The position numbers and the translations under genes were made by a program. A DNA stretch of 64,000 nt. Origin: Flavobacterium sp. 1 (GTDB taxonomy: Bacteria; Bacteroidota; Bacteroidia; Flavobacteriales; Flavobacteriaceae). The stretch covers positions 3,038,001 to 3,102,000 of the forward strand of contig NZ_PGER01000001.1 in assembly GCF_002797935.1 (NCBI RefSeq). The letters run 5' to 3'. The notes below the pieces were generated by a model. The model was not told the origin of the DNA and made no database searches. It saw only the letters and a list, made by a program, of their open reading frames with translations. Numbering within the stretch: position 1 is the stretch's first letter; every line of letters starts with the position of its first letter. Of this stretch, positions 28,976 to 37,439 are shown one piece after another.

Positions 28976-31606
28976 CTATTTCACAAACTCAACCGCCTTA
29001 GCCAAAGCCTCAGCAATCCCATCTGCATTTTTTCCTCCTGCGGTAGCGAAAAAAGGCTGTCCTCCTCCTCCACCTTGGATGTATTTCCCTAATTCGCGAA
29101 CCACTTGTCCTGCGTTTAGTTTTCTGTCGGCAACCAATTCTTTGGAGATGTAACAAGACAACATTGGTTTTCCTGCATCGGCAGTTGCCAAAACCAAGAA
29201 TATATTTGTTCCTAATGTTCCTAATTCATAAGCCAAATCTTTGGCTCCTTCCGGACTCAAATCAACCTGCTTGGCAAGAAACTGAATTTTGTTTATCTCT
29301 TGTAATTCTTGAGCCAATTCGCCTTTCATATTTTTGGCTTTATCTTTCAATAAAACTTCCAATTGTTTTTTCAAAGAAGTATTTTCATCTTGAAGCGTTT
29401 GAATCGCTTTTACAGGATCAACAGCGTTTTTCAATACTTCTCTAATCTCATAAAAAGAGAGCAATTGTGATTCAAAAAAGTCTTTAGCCGCATCACTTGT
29501 AATCGCTTCGATACGTCTAATTCCTGCAGCAACAGCTCCTTCAGACGTAATTTTGAAATGCCAAATATCACTCGTATTTGGAACGTGTGTACCACCGCAT
29601 AACTCTACCGAGTCACCAAATTTAATCATACGAACCAAATCACCATATTTCTCTCCAAACAAAGCCATTGCACCTTCTTCAACAGCCTGGTTTTTTGGAA
29701 TCGCTCTTTTTTCTATCAAAGGCAAGCTCTCACGAATTCTAGCATTCACAAAATCTTCCACTTCTTTAATTTCATCATCTGTTACTTTAGAAAAATGAGA
29801 AAAGTCAAAACGCAAAGAAGCAGAACGCACCATCGAACCTTTTTGTTCGATATGAGTTCCCAATATTTTACGCAACCCTTGGTGGAGCAAGTGCGTTGCC
29901 GTATGGTTTGAAGATGTTTTTGCTCTTTGGACTCCATCCACAACAGCCGTAAAACTATCCGTTAAATTATCTGGCAATGATTTAGCAAGATGTATCGTTT
30001 GGTTGTTTTCTTTTTTGGTGTCAATAATATAAATAATATCTCCGTTTTGAGCTTCCAAATATCCCTTATCTCCCGTTTGTCCACCACTTTCACCGTAAAA
30101 AGGCGTCGAATTGAAAACCAACTGATAAATTTCACCATCCTTTACACTGTCCACTCTACGGTATTTCGTGATTCTAACGTTGTGTTTCAATCGGTCATAA
30201 CCCACAAATTCCTGAACATCATCTTCAACCAAAACATTCCAGTCTCCAGCCGTAACTTTAGAAGCCGCACGGGAACGTTCTTTCTGTAATTGCAATTGTT
30301 CCTGAAACCCTTTTTCGTCCAATTCCAATCCTTTTTCAGACAATATCAAAGCCGTTAAATCGATTGGAAAACCATAAGTATCATACAATTCAAATGCTTT
30401 TTTACCATCGATTACAGTACCTGAATTTGTATTAATCACAGCATCCAACAACACTAATCCCTGATCCAAAGTTCTCAAGAAAGAACTTTCCTCTTCCCGA
30501 ATCACATTCGAGCACAACGCTTTTTGCGAACGAATTTCCGGGAAAGAACCGCTCATTTGCGTACTCAAGACTTCTACCAATTTATAGATAAAAGGCTCTT
30601 TGGTATCTAGGAAAGTAAAACCGTAACGTATCGCACGACGCAAAATCCTGCGGATTACATAACCAGCTCCCGTGTTTGATGGCAACTGACCGTCGGCAAT
30701 AGCAAAAGCTACCGCACGCACGTGATCTGCAATTACACGAATTGCAATATTTATTTTTTCCTCAGCTTCGTCTTTTGCTTTGATTGTATATTTAGTTCCC
30801 GTAATCGTTTCGATTTCTCTGATCAGCGGCGTAAAAACATCGGTGTCATAATTTGACTGAACTCCTTGCAAAACCATGCAAAGACGCTCAAATCCCATTC
30901 CTGTATCCACGTGCTGAGCTGGCAATTTCTCTAAAGAACCATCGGCTTTACGATTGAATTCCATAAATACATTGTTCCAAATCTCCACAACATGCGGGTG
31001 ATCGTTATTCACTAAAGATTTACCTGAAACCAAAGCTTTCTCTTCAGCAGGACGAATATCAACGTGAATTTCAGAACAAGGGCCACAAGGTCCTTGGTCG
31101 CCCATTTCCCAGAAATTATCTTTTTTGTTCCCAAGAATAATTCGGTCCTCATCGATTAATGTTTTCCAAATATCCCAAGCCTCTTGGTCAAAAGGCACAT
31201 TCTCCTCTGGGTTTCCCTCAAAAACGGAAACATACAGAATGTCTTTTGGAATTTTATACACTTCCGTCAACAGTTCCCAAGCCCAGTGAATCGCCTCTTT
31301 CTTAAAATAATCGCCAAATGACCAGTTTCCCAGCATCTCAAACATCGTGTGATGGTAGGTGTCAATTCCTACTTCTTCTAAGTCATTATGTTTTCCTGAA
31401 ACACGAAGACATTTTTGTGTGTCGGCAATTCTGTTGCTTTTTGGAGTTCCCAGGCCTAAAAAATATTCTTTAAACTGCGCCATTCCCGAGTTGTTAAACA
31501 TCAAGGTTGGATCATCTTTAAGAACTATTGGAGCCGAAGGAACAATTAAATGTCCTTTGCTCTCGAAAAAATCTAGGAATTGCTTGCGTACGTCTTGTGA
31601 TTTCAT
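28976..31606 (-). CDS. alaS: Alanyl-tRNA synthetase AlaS
   Basis: 876 residues, full length. The N-terminal class II catalytic domain has [37 protein letters not shown] motifs (seen as [12 protein letters not shown] and [13 protein letters not shown]), [15 protein letters not shown] and DTGMGFERL. The editing domain carries [12 protein letters not shown] and CGGTHV (zinc-binding His/Cys). The C-terminal C-Ala domain ends with [14 protein letters not shown]. It charges tRNA-Ala. It is monocistronic, with a terminator at 28882-28923. Confidence 0.97.
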   Translation of the reverse strand: MKSQDVRKQFLDFFESKGHLIVPSAPIVLKDDPTLMFNNSGMAQFKEYFLGLGTPKSNRIADTQKCLRVSGKHNDLEEVGIDTYHHTMFEMLGNWSFGDYFKKEAIHWAWELLTEVYKIPKDILYVSVFEGNPEENVPFDQEAWDIWKTLIDEDRIILGNKKDNFWEMGDQGPCGPCSEIHVDIRPAEEKALVSGKSLVNNDHPHVVEIWNNVFMEFNRKADGSLEKLPAQHVDTGMGFERLCMVLQGVQSNYDTDVFTPLIREIETITGTKYTIKAKDEAEEKINIAIRVIADHVRAVAFAIADGQLPSNTGAGYVIRRILRRAIRYGFTFLDTKEPFIYKLVEVLSTQMSGSFPEIRSQKALCSNVIREEESSFLRTLDQGLVLLDAVINTNSGTVIDGKKAFELYDTYGFPIDLTALILSEKGLELDEKGFQEQLQLQKERSRAASKVTAGDWNVLVEDDVQEFVGYDRLKHNVRITKYRRVDSVKDGEIYQLVFNSTPFYGESGGQTGDKGYLEAQNGDIIYIIDTKKENNQTIHLAKSLPDNLTDSFTAVVDGVQRAKTSSNHTATHLLHQGLRKILGTHIEQKGSMVRSASLRFDFSHFSKVTDDEIKEVEDFVNARIRESLPLIEKRAIPKNQAVEEGAMALFGEKYGDLVRMIKFGDSVELCGGTHVPNTSDIWHFKITSEGAVAAGIRRIEAITSDAAKDFFESQLLSFYEIREVLKNAVDPVKAIQTLQDENTSLKKQLEVLLKDKAKNMKGELAQELQEINKIQFLAKQVDLSPEGAKDLAYELGTLGTNIFLVLATADAGKPMLSCYISKELVADRKLNAGQVVRELGKYIQGGGGGQPFFATAGGKNADGIAEALAKAVEFVK

Positions 31607-31617
31607 TGTAAAATTTA

Positions 31618-31684
31618 AAGATTTAAAAATTTAAAGATGAAAAGATTAATCTGCAGAAATAAAATTTTTAAATTTTTAAATCTT
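31618..31684. repeat. 18-bp perfect inverted repeat upstream of alaS
   Basis: AAGATTTAAAAATTTAAA (31618-31635) is the exact reverse complement of 31667-31684. The arms are pure A/T apart from one G/C. It lies just upstream of the alaS start. Confidence 0.65.
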
Positions 31685-31702
31685 ATAATCCTTCAATCTG
31701 TT

Positions 31703-31846
31703 CTGCCCCAGATAGCAGTGGAAAGCTTCGAGATTTAGAAACTTATTTTTTCTTGAGAAGGCAGAGCGACCAGAGGAAGCTCCTGCCAGCTCATTAGAAA
31801 AAAAAGTTTTCTAAACGAGAACTTGCAACGGATAGCTGGAATAGGC
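31703..31846 (+). ncRNA. Flavo-1-like structured repeat, copy 3
   Basis: Begins GCCCCAGATAGCAGTGGAAA and ends CAACGGATAGCTGGAATAGGC. CCCAG/CTGG close the stem. The centre contains TTTTTTCTTGAGAAGG and TTAGAAAAAAAAGTTTTCTAA pairing segments. It fills much of the divergent region between alaS and the M23 gene. Confidence 0.6.
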
Positions 31847-31950
31847 ACATTATATTTATTATTTAAAAAAAGAGCCGAACATCTGAAACATTTATTAAAT
31901 TTGTTCGACTAACCCTATAACTAATTTGCAAAAATAGGGTATTTTAAAAT

Positions 31951-32928
31951 ATGGCGAAAGTAAAATATTATTACGATTCCGTAAATCTGGCATATAGGAA
32001 AATAAAAATCAGAAAGCGGCGAAAACTTGGCTACGCAATGCTGTTTTTATTATCCTCGGCACTGTTTGGATTTTTGACCTTTATAATATTATTGAATACT
32101 CCCTATTTTGATACGCCAAAAGACCGTTTGCAGGCAAGAGAAATTGAAAATTTAAAATTAAATTACGCCATTTTAAACAAAAAAATGGATCAGGTAGATG
32201 ATGTAATTGAAGATCTTGAAGATAGAGACAATAATTTATACCGCGTTTATTTCAACACGGCTGCCATTCCGGAAGAAGAACGAAAAGCCGGCTATTCCAA
32301 AATAAATCGTTATGCCGCCATGCAGGGCTATGACAATTCAAAATTGGTAACCAGCACCACCGAAAGAGTGGACGCATTGAGCAAAGAACTCGCAATTCAA
32401 TCCAAATCATTGGATGAGATTGTAAAATTGGCCAAAGCAAAGGGCAAACTGCTTTCGGCAATTCCGGCGATACAGCCTGTAAAAAATGAGAATTTAAAAC
32501 GAATGGCTTCCGGTTTCGGCTATCGAACAGACCCATTTACCAAAGCTAGAAAAATGCACGAAGGAATGGATTTTACGGCAAAATCGGGAACACCAATCTA
32601 CGCCACAGGTGATGGAATCGTGGCAAGAGCTGACAATACTGCTTCAGGCTTTGGCAATCACATTGTAATAAGACACGGTTACGGTTACGAAACGCTTTAT
32701 GGTCATTTAAGCAAATACAACTGCCGTCCCGGGAAATCAGTAAAACGAGGAGATGTAATAGGATATGTGGGCAGTACAGGACGTTCCGAAGCGCCACACT
32801 TGCATTACGAAGTACATAAAAACGGAAGAGTAGTCAATCCTCTTAATTTTTATTACGGCAATATTTCTTCGGTAGAATACGTAGCTATTTCGAAAATAGC
32901 TAACCAAGAGAATCAGTCTTTGGATTAG
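31951..32928 (+). CDS. Membrane-anchored M23 family metallopeptidase
   Basis: 325 residues. There is one transmembrane helix at about 26-50 (LGYAMLFLLSSALFGFLTFI), a coiled-coil region at about 65-160, then an M23/LytM domain. Zinc ligands are seen as HEGMD (His203, Asp207) and HLH (283-285). RMASGFGYRTDPFTKARKMH and GYVGSTGRSEAPHLHYEV are typical. It cleaves peptidoglycan cross-links or, if inactive, activates amidases; the intact ligands favour activity. It is followed by a MerR-type gene about 77 bases on. Confidence 0.92.
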   Translation: MAKVKYYYDSVNLAYRKIKIRKRRKLGYAMLFLLSSALFGFLTFIILLNTPYFDTPKDRLQAREIENLKLNYAILNKKMDQVDDVIEDLEDRDNNLYRVYFNTAAIPEEERKAGYSKINRYAAMQGYDNSKLVTSTTERVDALSKELAIQSKSLDEIVKLAKAKGKLLSAIPAIQPVKNENLKRMASGFGYRTDPFTKARKMHEGMDFTAKSGTPIYATGDGIVARADNTASGFGNHIVIRHGYGYETLYGHLSKYNCRPGKSVKRGDVIGYVGSTGRSEAPHLHYEVHKNGRVVNPLNFYYGNISSVEYVAISKIANQENQSLD

Positions 32929-33005
32929 ATTGGCAGTTTTCAGTCACAATCTGAAAGAAATCTAGAAGTAGAAGACATTTTAAAAAAATTATTCAAAATA
33001 AAAAA

Positions 33006-33341
33006 ATGCACATAGAATTATCACCAGATAAAAGATACTACAGCATAGGCGAAGTTGCCAAAGCATTTGACGTAAACGCTTCCCTGATCCGTTTTTGGGA
33101 CAGTGAATTTGACATTCTGAAACCAAAGAAAAATGCAAAAGGAAACCGAATGTTCACTCCTGAAGACATTAAAAATCTACAGCTTATTTATCATTTAGTC
33201 AAAGAAAGAGGATTCACTTTAGAAGGCGCCAAAATCCATTTAAAGGAAGGCCAAAAGAAAACCATGGACAAATTTGAAATTATCAGTAAATTAGAATCTA
33301 TAAAAATGCAGCTGATTAGCATTAAAAATGAATTGCAATGA
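33006..33341 (+). CDS. MerR family transcriptional regulator
   Basis: 111 residues with an N-terminal winged HTH of MerR type: YYSIGEVAKAFDVNASLIRFWDSEFDIL, then NRMFTPEDIKNLQLIYHLVKERGFTLEGAKIHL. The C-terminus is a short dimerisation coiled coil with no effector domain or metal-binding cysteines. The target is unknown. It may be cotranscribed with the M23 peptidase gene. Confidence 0.88.
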   Translation: MHIELSPDKRYYSIGEVAKAFDVNASLIRFWDSEFDILKPKKNAKGNRMFTPEDIKNLQLIYHLVKERGFTLEGAKIHLKEGQKKTMDKFEIISKLESIKMQLISIKNELQ

Positions 33342-33423
33342 CAATTTAAAATGTCAATAATCAATTAAAATAAAAAAAGAAACAATTAAACTTTTAAACA
33401 TTAAACACTTAAATTAAACAGAC

Positions 33424-34005
33424 ATGAGAAGATTTTTGCCATGGATTATCGGAATCGGAGTAATAGTAATAATAGCTTTTTGGGTAATGGGATTAAAAAA
33501 CACTGCATTACGCCACAGTCAAGCGGTTGGTAAGGAATGGGGTAATGTTGATGCTGCCTACCAAAGAAGAAATGACCTTATCGGGAACTTAGTAAATACT
33601 GTAAAAGGAGCTGCTGATTTTGAAAAAAGCACTTTGACAGCTGTTATTGAAGCCAGAGCTAAAGCTACTTCTGTTACCGTTGACCCAACAAACATATCAG
33701 CTGAGCAATTAACTCAGTTTCAACAGGCACAATCTGGAGTATCGTCTTCTTTATCAAGATTATTAGTTAGCGTAGAAAGATACCCAGAACTAAAAGCTAA
33801 TTCTAATTTCTTGAAATTACAAGACGAATTGGCCAGTACAGAAAACCAAATCTTGACTGCCAGAACCCGTTTTAATGAATCTGTTGAAATTTACAATGGT
33901 TACATTCTGGCAATGCCACAAAGCTTTTTCTTAGGAAATTACAAAGAAAAGCCTTTTTTCAAATCTGTTGAAGGTGCAGATAAGCCTGTCGAAGTAAAAT
34001 TCTAA
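33424..34005 (+). CDS. lemA: LemA family protein
   Basis: 193 residues with an N-terminal transmembrane helix (WIIGIGVIVIIAFWVMGL) and the LemA four-helix domain (VGKEWGNVDAAYQRRNDLIGNLVNTVKG, then ELKANSNFLKLQDELASTEN and ARTRFNESVEIYN). LemA proteins sit in the inner membrane with the helices outside; function is poorly known. It is followed by two TPM-domain genes, a recurrent LemA-TPM arrangement. Confidence 0.93.
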   Translation: MRRFLPWIIGIGVIVIIAFWVMGLKNTALRHSQAVGKEWGNVDAAYQRRNDLIGNLVNTVKGAADFEKSTLTAVIEARAKATSVTVDPTNISAEQLTQFQQAQSGVSSSLSRLLVSVERYPELKANSNFLKLQDELASTENQILTARTRFNESVEIYNGYILAMPQSFFLGNYKEKPFFKSVEGADKPVEVKF

Positions 34006-34024
34006 TAAAAGATTTAAAATATTT

Positions 34025-34079
34025 GATTAACGATTTCTGATTTTAGAATGTTTTATTCTGCAATCAAAAATCGTTAATC
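34025..34079. repeat. Perfect 12-bp inverted repeat
   Basis: GATTAACGATTT (34025-34036) is the exact reverse complement of AAATCGTTAATC (34068-34079), lying between lemA and the first TPM gene. It has no T-run to make it a clear terminator, and operon continuity argues against termination. Confidence 0.6.
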
Positions 34080-34103
34080 TTCATTCAAAAATCATCAATC
34101 CAA

Positions 34104-34541
34104 ATGTCAAAAGTAGAAGATTTTTTAAGCAAAGAAGATGAACAGGAAATTGTTGAAGCTATTCGCATAGCCGAAAAAAACACTTCGGGCGAAATTAGAG
34201 TTCATATAGAAAAAACAGCTTCGCTGGATGCCTATGATCGCGCCATGGAAGTTTTTCACGAGTTAAGAATGGATGAAACTCAATTACAAAATGGAGTTTT
34301 AATTTATTTGGCTGTCGAGGACAAAACCTTTGTGATTTGCGGAGACAAAGGCATCAATGATATTGTCACCAATACTTTTTGGGACAGTACCCGTGATGTC
34401 ATGATTGCTCAATTCAAACAAGGGAATTTTAAACAAGGATTAATAGATGGTATTTTGAAAGCCGGAGAAAAACTCAAAGAACATTTCCCATGGCAGGAAG
34501 GCGACACCAACGAATTATCAAACGAAATATCAAAAGGATAA
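34104..34541 (+). CDS. TPM domain protein, soluble
   Basis: 145 residues, no signal peptide or membrane segment. TPM (YgcG/DUF477) domain: IVEAIRIAEKNTSGEIRVHIEK, then GVLIYLAVEDKTFVICGDKGIND and WDSTRDVMIAQFKQGNFKQGLIDGI. It lies between lemA and a membrane-bound TPM gene (3-base gap to the next ATG), so the three are probably one operon. A cytoplasmic location and role are inferred. Confidence 0.85.
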   Translation: MSKVEDFLSKEDEQEIVEAIRIAEKNTSGEIRVHIEKTASLDAYDRAMEVFHELRMDETQLQNGVLIYLAVEDKTFVICGDKGINDIVTNTFWDSTRDVMIAQFKQGNFKQGLIDGILKAGEKLKEHFPWQEGDTNELSNEISKG

Positions 34542-34544
34542 CCA

Positions 34545-35374
34545 ATGAAAATTCCAACAAAGAAAAACTCAAATTCCAAAGGAATTTTACAATCTATCTT
34601 CTTGCTAATTGTGCTTTTTTCAAGCAATTGTATCTTTTCACAATTCACTATTCCAGAAAAACCCAGTTTTCAAACTTCGGTTTATGATTATGCAAATGTT
34701 TTAAGCGCGCAGGAAAAAACACAGCTCGAGGAAAAACTCATCAAATACTCCGATTCTACTACGACTCAAATTGTCGTAATCACTATCGAAAGTCTCAAAA
34801 ATGAAGATGTTAGCCTATTAGCAACTAATTGGGGGCAAAAATGGGGAATTGGCGGCACTGAAAAAAATGATAATGGTGTCATTATCCTTTTAGCTAAAAA
34901 TGAAAGAAAAATTGCCATCAATCCTGGTTACGGTCTTGAAGACCGGTTAACAGCCGGAATTGGCGGAGAAATTATCAGAAATATTATTATCCCAGAGTTT
35001 AAAGGGGCAGTTATTACCAAGGTTTAGACAAAGGAACAGATGCTCTTTTTGATGTTTTTAAGGGTAAATACAAAGGAGAACGCAAACACACCAAAAGTGG
35101 AGGAAGTTTCCCTATTTTTCCAATCATTGTTATTGTTATCATCGTTTTGATATTACTGTCCAAAAACAAAGGAGGCGGTAATTCAGGAAACCGTGGCGGT
35201 GGCGGTCCCAGCCTAATGGATGTTATCCTTCTAAGCAGTCTTGGAAGAGGCATCGGAGGTGGCGGCGGTTTCGGTGGCTCATCTGGAGGAGGCTTTGGAG
35301 GCGGTGGCGGAGGCTTCGGCGGTGGTTTTGGCGGAGGCGGATTCTCTGGCGGTGGCTCGAGCGGAAGTTGGTAA
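34545..35374 (+). CDS. YgcG-like TPM domain membrane protein (frameshifted near 35003)
   Basis: Signal peptide at about 17-35, TPM domain to about 155 (QFTIPEKPSFQTSVYDYANV, NDNGVIILLAKNERKIAINPGYGLEDRLT), then a transmembrane helix (FPIIVIVIIVLILL) and a Gly/Phe-rich tail. The first frame stops at 35027 after FKGAVITKV. The rest (YYQGLDKGTDALFDVFKGKYKG onward) is in the next frame to TAA at 35374. One missing base in AAAGGGG at 35001-35007 restores 276 residues. A proline-rich ORF antisense to the tail is a shadow. Confidence 0.85.
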
Positions 35375-35390
35375 AATACACAAAACACAA

Positions 35391-35419
35391 AGAGAGTTCG
35401 GCAAGGACTCTCTTTTTTT
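35391..35419 (+). terminator. Terminator of the lemA-TPM operon
   Basis: AGAGAGT and ACTCTCT pair around a 9-base loop, followed by T7. It lies 16 bases past the TPM stop. Confidence 0.85.
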
Positions 35420-35616
35420 ACCCCTCAAAATTGGTAACACTGATAACAAGAATTAAACAGATTAGCCGCAGATTTTTATTCATTTATGTAACAAATACTC
35501 AAATTTAACACACGAAAAATAGCGAACTGGCAAGTAAATTAGCCTGATTAATTTATGAGAATTTACAAAATATTCCATCTTTTTTAGAACACAAAAGAAA
35601 AACACACCAAAAAACA

Positions 35617-35624
35617 TAATTTTG
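35617..35624 (+). promoter_or_regulatory. -7 box of the TPR gene
   Basis: TAATTTTG matches TAnnTTTG, 42 bases before the ATG at 35666. Confidence 0.45.
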
Positions 35625-35665
35625 AATTAAATTTGAAACCAATAAATTAACAAAAATTATCACAC

Positions 35666-36442
35666 ATGAAAGCCTGCCTTTTTTTATTTCTCTTTTGTTC
35701 TTACTTTTCGGTTTATTCGCAAGACCTATCCAATATTGACGAAAAAGAAATCCCCAAAGAAATCGAAGATATAGATTCTCTAATCCTTAAAGAGCCAAGT
35801 GCTGATAACTACTATCTTAGAGGCTATTATTATTATCAAATTAAAAATTATTCAAAGGCTATATCTGATTATGACAAGGCAATAGCATTAAACCCGAATA
35901 ATTATAAATTTTATTACAGCAAAGGCAACACAAGCATTAAATTAAAAGATTACAAACAAGCGATAGATAACTATACAAAATGTATCGCTCTAAATAATAA
36001 TTTACAAAAAGCCTACTTTAACAGAGCCTATTCAAAGTCAATGATTAATGATTCTAAAGGGGCAATTGACGACTATTCCAAAAGCATTTCTCTTAATGTC
36101 AAATATCTGCAAGCCTATGAAAACAGAGGAATTCTAAAAAGGAAATTAAACTTACACAAAGAAGCCATTCAAGATTTCGACAAAGTAATCGAAATTAACC
36201 CCAAATTCGTTGAAGCCTATCAAAATAGAGCAATTTCAAAAGCTATACTTAATATGAATGCTACGAGCGATTTTGACCAAGTAGTAAATTTGACCCCAGA
36301 AGATCCAGAAGGATATTACAATAGAGCAATCTACTTTATTAATTTTAAAATCAAAAGAGATTATTGCTCTGACTTAAAAAAAGCAGTTAGCCTTCACTAT
36401 GAACCTTCAATAGAATTATCAGTCAAATATTGTAAAAAATAA
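35666..36442 (+). CDS. Secreted TPR-repeat protein
   Basis: 258 residues. Signal peptide KACLFLFLFCSYFSVYSQ. About six TPR units follow (NYYLRGYYYYQIKNYSKAISDYDKAI and successive KAYFNRAYSK, QAYENRGILKR, EAYQNRAISK), so it is likely a protein-interaction scaffold in the periplasm or outer membrane. No catalytic domain. Single gene with its own -7 box. Confidence 0.85.
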   Translation: MKACLFLFLFCSYFSVYSQDLSNIDEKEIPKEIEDIDSLILKEPSADNYYLRGYYYYQIKNYSKAISDYDKAIALNPNNYKFYYSKGNTSIKLKDYKQAIDNYTKCIALNNNLQKAYFNRAYSKSMINDSKGAIDDYSKSISLNVKYLQAYENRGILKRKLNLHKEAIQDFDKVIEINPKFVEAYQNRAISKAILNMNATSDFDQVVNLTPEDPEGYYNRAIYFINFKIKRDYCSDLKKAVSLHYEPSIELSVKYCKK

Positions 36443-36542
36443 CACAGCACAATAAAGGATAGAGTATTCTAATAGTCCTAAAAGCAAAAATGCTACAATC
36501 GAACTTAGAAAAAACCAATCTTTCTTATGAAAGACAATCCCC

Positions 36543-36620
36543 TAGCCCAGATGGAAACGGCATCCTTTTTCTTTTTCCTTTAAAAAGAAAAAGATATAGT
36601 GGACAGCTGGATAAAGCTCC
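36543..36620 (+). ncRNA. Flavo-1-like structured repeat, copy 4
   Basis: Begins TAGCCCAGATGGAAACGGCA and ends GTGGACAGCTGGATAAAGCTCC-like. The central CTTTTTCTTTTTCC...AAAAAGAAAAAG is a clear hairpin, and CCCAG/CTGG close the stem. It is the most compact copy, in the 330-base gap before the Rrf2 gene. Confidence 0.7.
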
Positions 36621-36700
36621 TTAAAAACTATTGAGCATTACTATTCAGTACTGTGTTAGCTTCTTTGAAAAAATTATATCAAAAAAATTAAAAAAAAGTC

Positions 36701-36708
36701 TATATTTG
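36701..36708 (+). promoter_or_regulatory. -7 box of the Rrf2 gene
   Basis: TATATTTG matches TAnnTTTG, 65 bases before the ATG at 36773, leaving a sizeable 5' UTR. Confidence 0.45.
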
Positions 36709-36772
36709 ACTTTTAAATTTCTTTCCAAAAAGAATTTATCGAATTTTATATCCATTCTAAAAATTATCCAGA

Positions 36773-37186
36773 ATGCTTTCACATAAAACCAAATATGCTC
36801 TTAAAGCACTTCTTTATTTAGCACAACAGGATGAAAACCATATTTCAAGAACTATTGAAATTGCAGAAGGAGCCAATATTCCAAAAAAGTTTTTGGAGCA
36901 GATTCTTTTGGATTTAAAAAGAGGTCATTTTGTAGGGAGCAAACAAGGAAAATATGGCGGTTATTACCTTTTAAAAGACAAAGAAACGATCACTTTGGCC
37001 GATATTCACCGTCTTTTTGATGGTGCAATTGCATTATTACCTTGTGCATCATTAAATTTTTATGAGCGCTGTTCAGATTGTGCAGATGAAGCTGAATGCC
37101 ACCTGCGACACGGATTAATGACGATTCGGGACGAAACTTTGAAAGCCATGCAAGGCATCACAATAGCCTCATTAGTAAAAAAATAA
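36773..37186 (+). CDS. Rrf2 family transcriptional regulator
   Basis: 137 residues. The Rrf2 winged HTH occupies the first half (MLSHKTKYALKALLYLAQQ, then ANIPKKFLEQILLDLKRGHFV and the GKYGGYYL wing). The sensing part has four cysteines: Cys91, Cys100, Cys103 (CSDC) and Cys109 (ECHLRH), enough for an Fe-S cluster as in IscR or for thiol sensing. CymR, a known Rrf2 member, controls cysteine metabolism. It lies just upstream of the Cys-rich leader and transport genes and is the likely local regulator. Confidence 0.88.
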   Translation: MLSHKTKYALKALLYLAQQDENHISRTIEIAEGANIPKKFLEQILLDLKRGHFVGSKQGKYGGYYLLKDKETITLADIHRLFDGAIALLPCASLNFYERCSDCADEAECHLRHGLMTIRDETLKAMQGITIASLVKK

Positions 37187-37227
37187 AAAAATATTTTTAA
37201 AATTACACTAAATTGATAGAATTTATA

Positions 37228-37235
37228 TATTTTTG
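37228..37235 (+). promoter_or_regulatory. -7 box of the Cys-leader/TonB transcript
   Basis: TATTTTTG matches TAnnTTTG, 40 bases ahead of the leader ATG at 37275. The nearest upstream TTG is only 12 bases away, so no standard -33 is claimed. Confidence 0.5.
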
Positions 37236-37274
37236 CGTCAAGTTTAACATGTGACTAAATCAAAATTTAATAAA

Positions 37275-37385
37275 ATGCGAACGAATCAATCCAAAAACAA
37301 AGCTGTCAGGAAAAGCGGCAAAACACTAAATTTTCAAACTTTAGAAAATAACAGTATCAAAATGTGTTGTATGTGCATGTGCTAG
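37275..37385 (+). CDS. Cysteine-rich leader peptide, ends MCCMCMC
   Basis: A 36-codon ORF (ATG 37275, TAG 37383-37385) whose last seven residues are MCCMCMC. Four Cys codons sit just before the stop, an arrangement suited to ribosome stalling when charged tRNA-Cys is low. The preceding part is basic and of no recognisable domain. It lies 54 bases before the TonB receptor. No intrinsic terminator is visible between them, so attenuation would have to act by Rho or by translational coupling. Cysteine sensing is inferred from composition. Confidence 0.75.
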   Translation: MRTNQSKNKAVRKSGKTLNFQTLENNSIKMCCMCMC

Positions 37386-37439
37386 ATTATAAAAAAAATT
37401 TAATTTAAATTCTACCAATTACATATAACATACATAATA

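Noticed and set aside
35014..35388. Proline-rich ORF on the minus strand
   Set aside because: It is the antisense shadow of the Gly-rich tail of the TPM protein.
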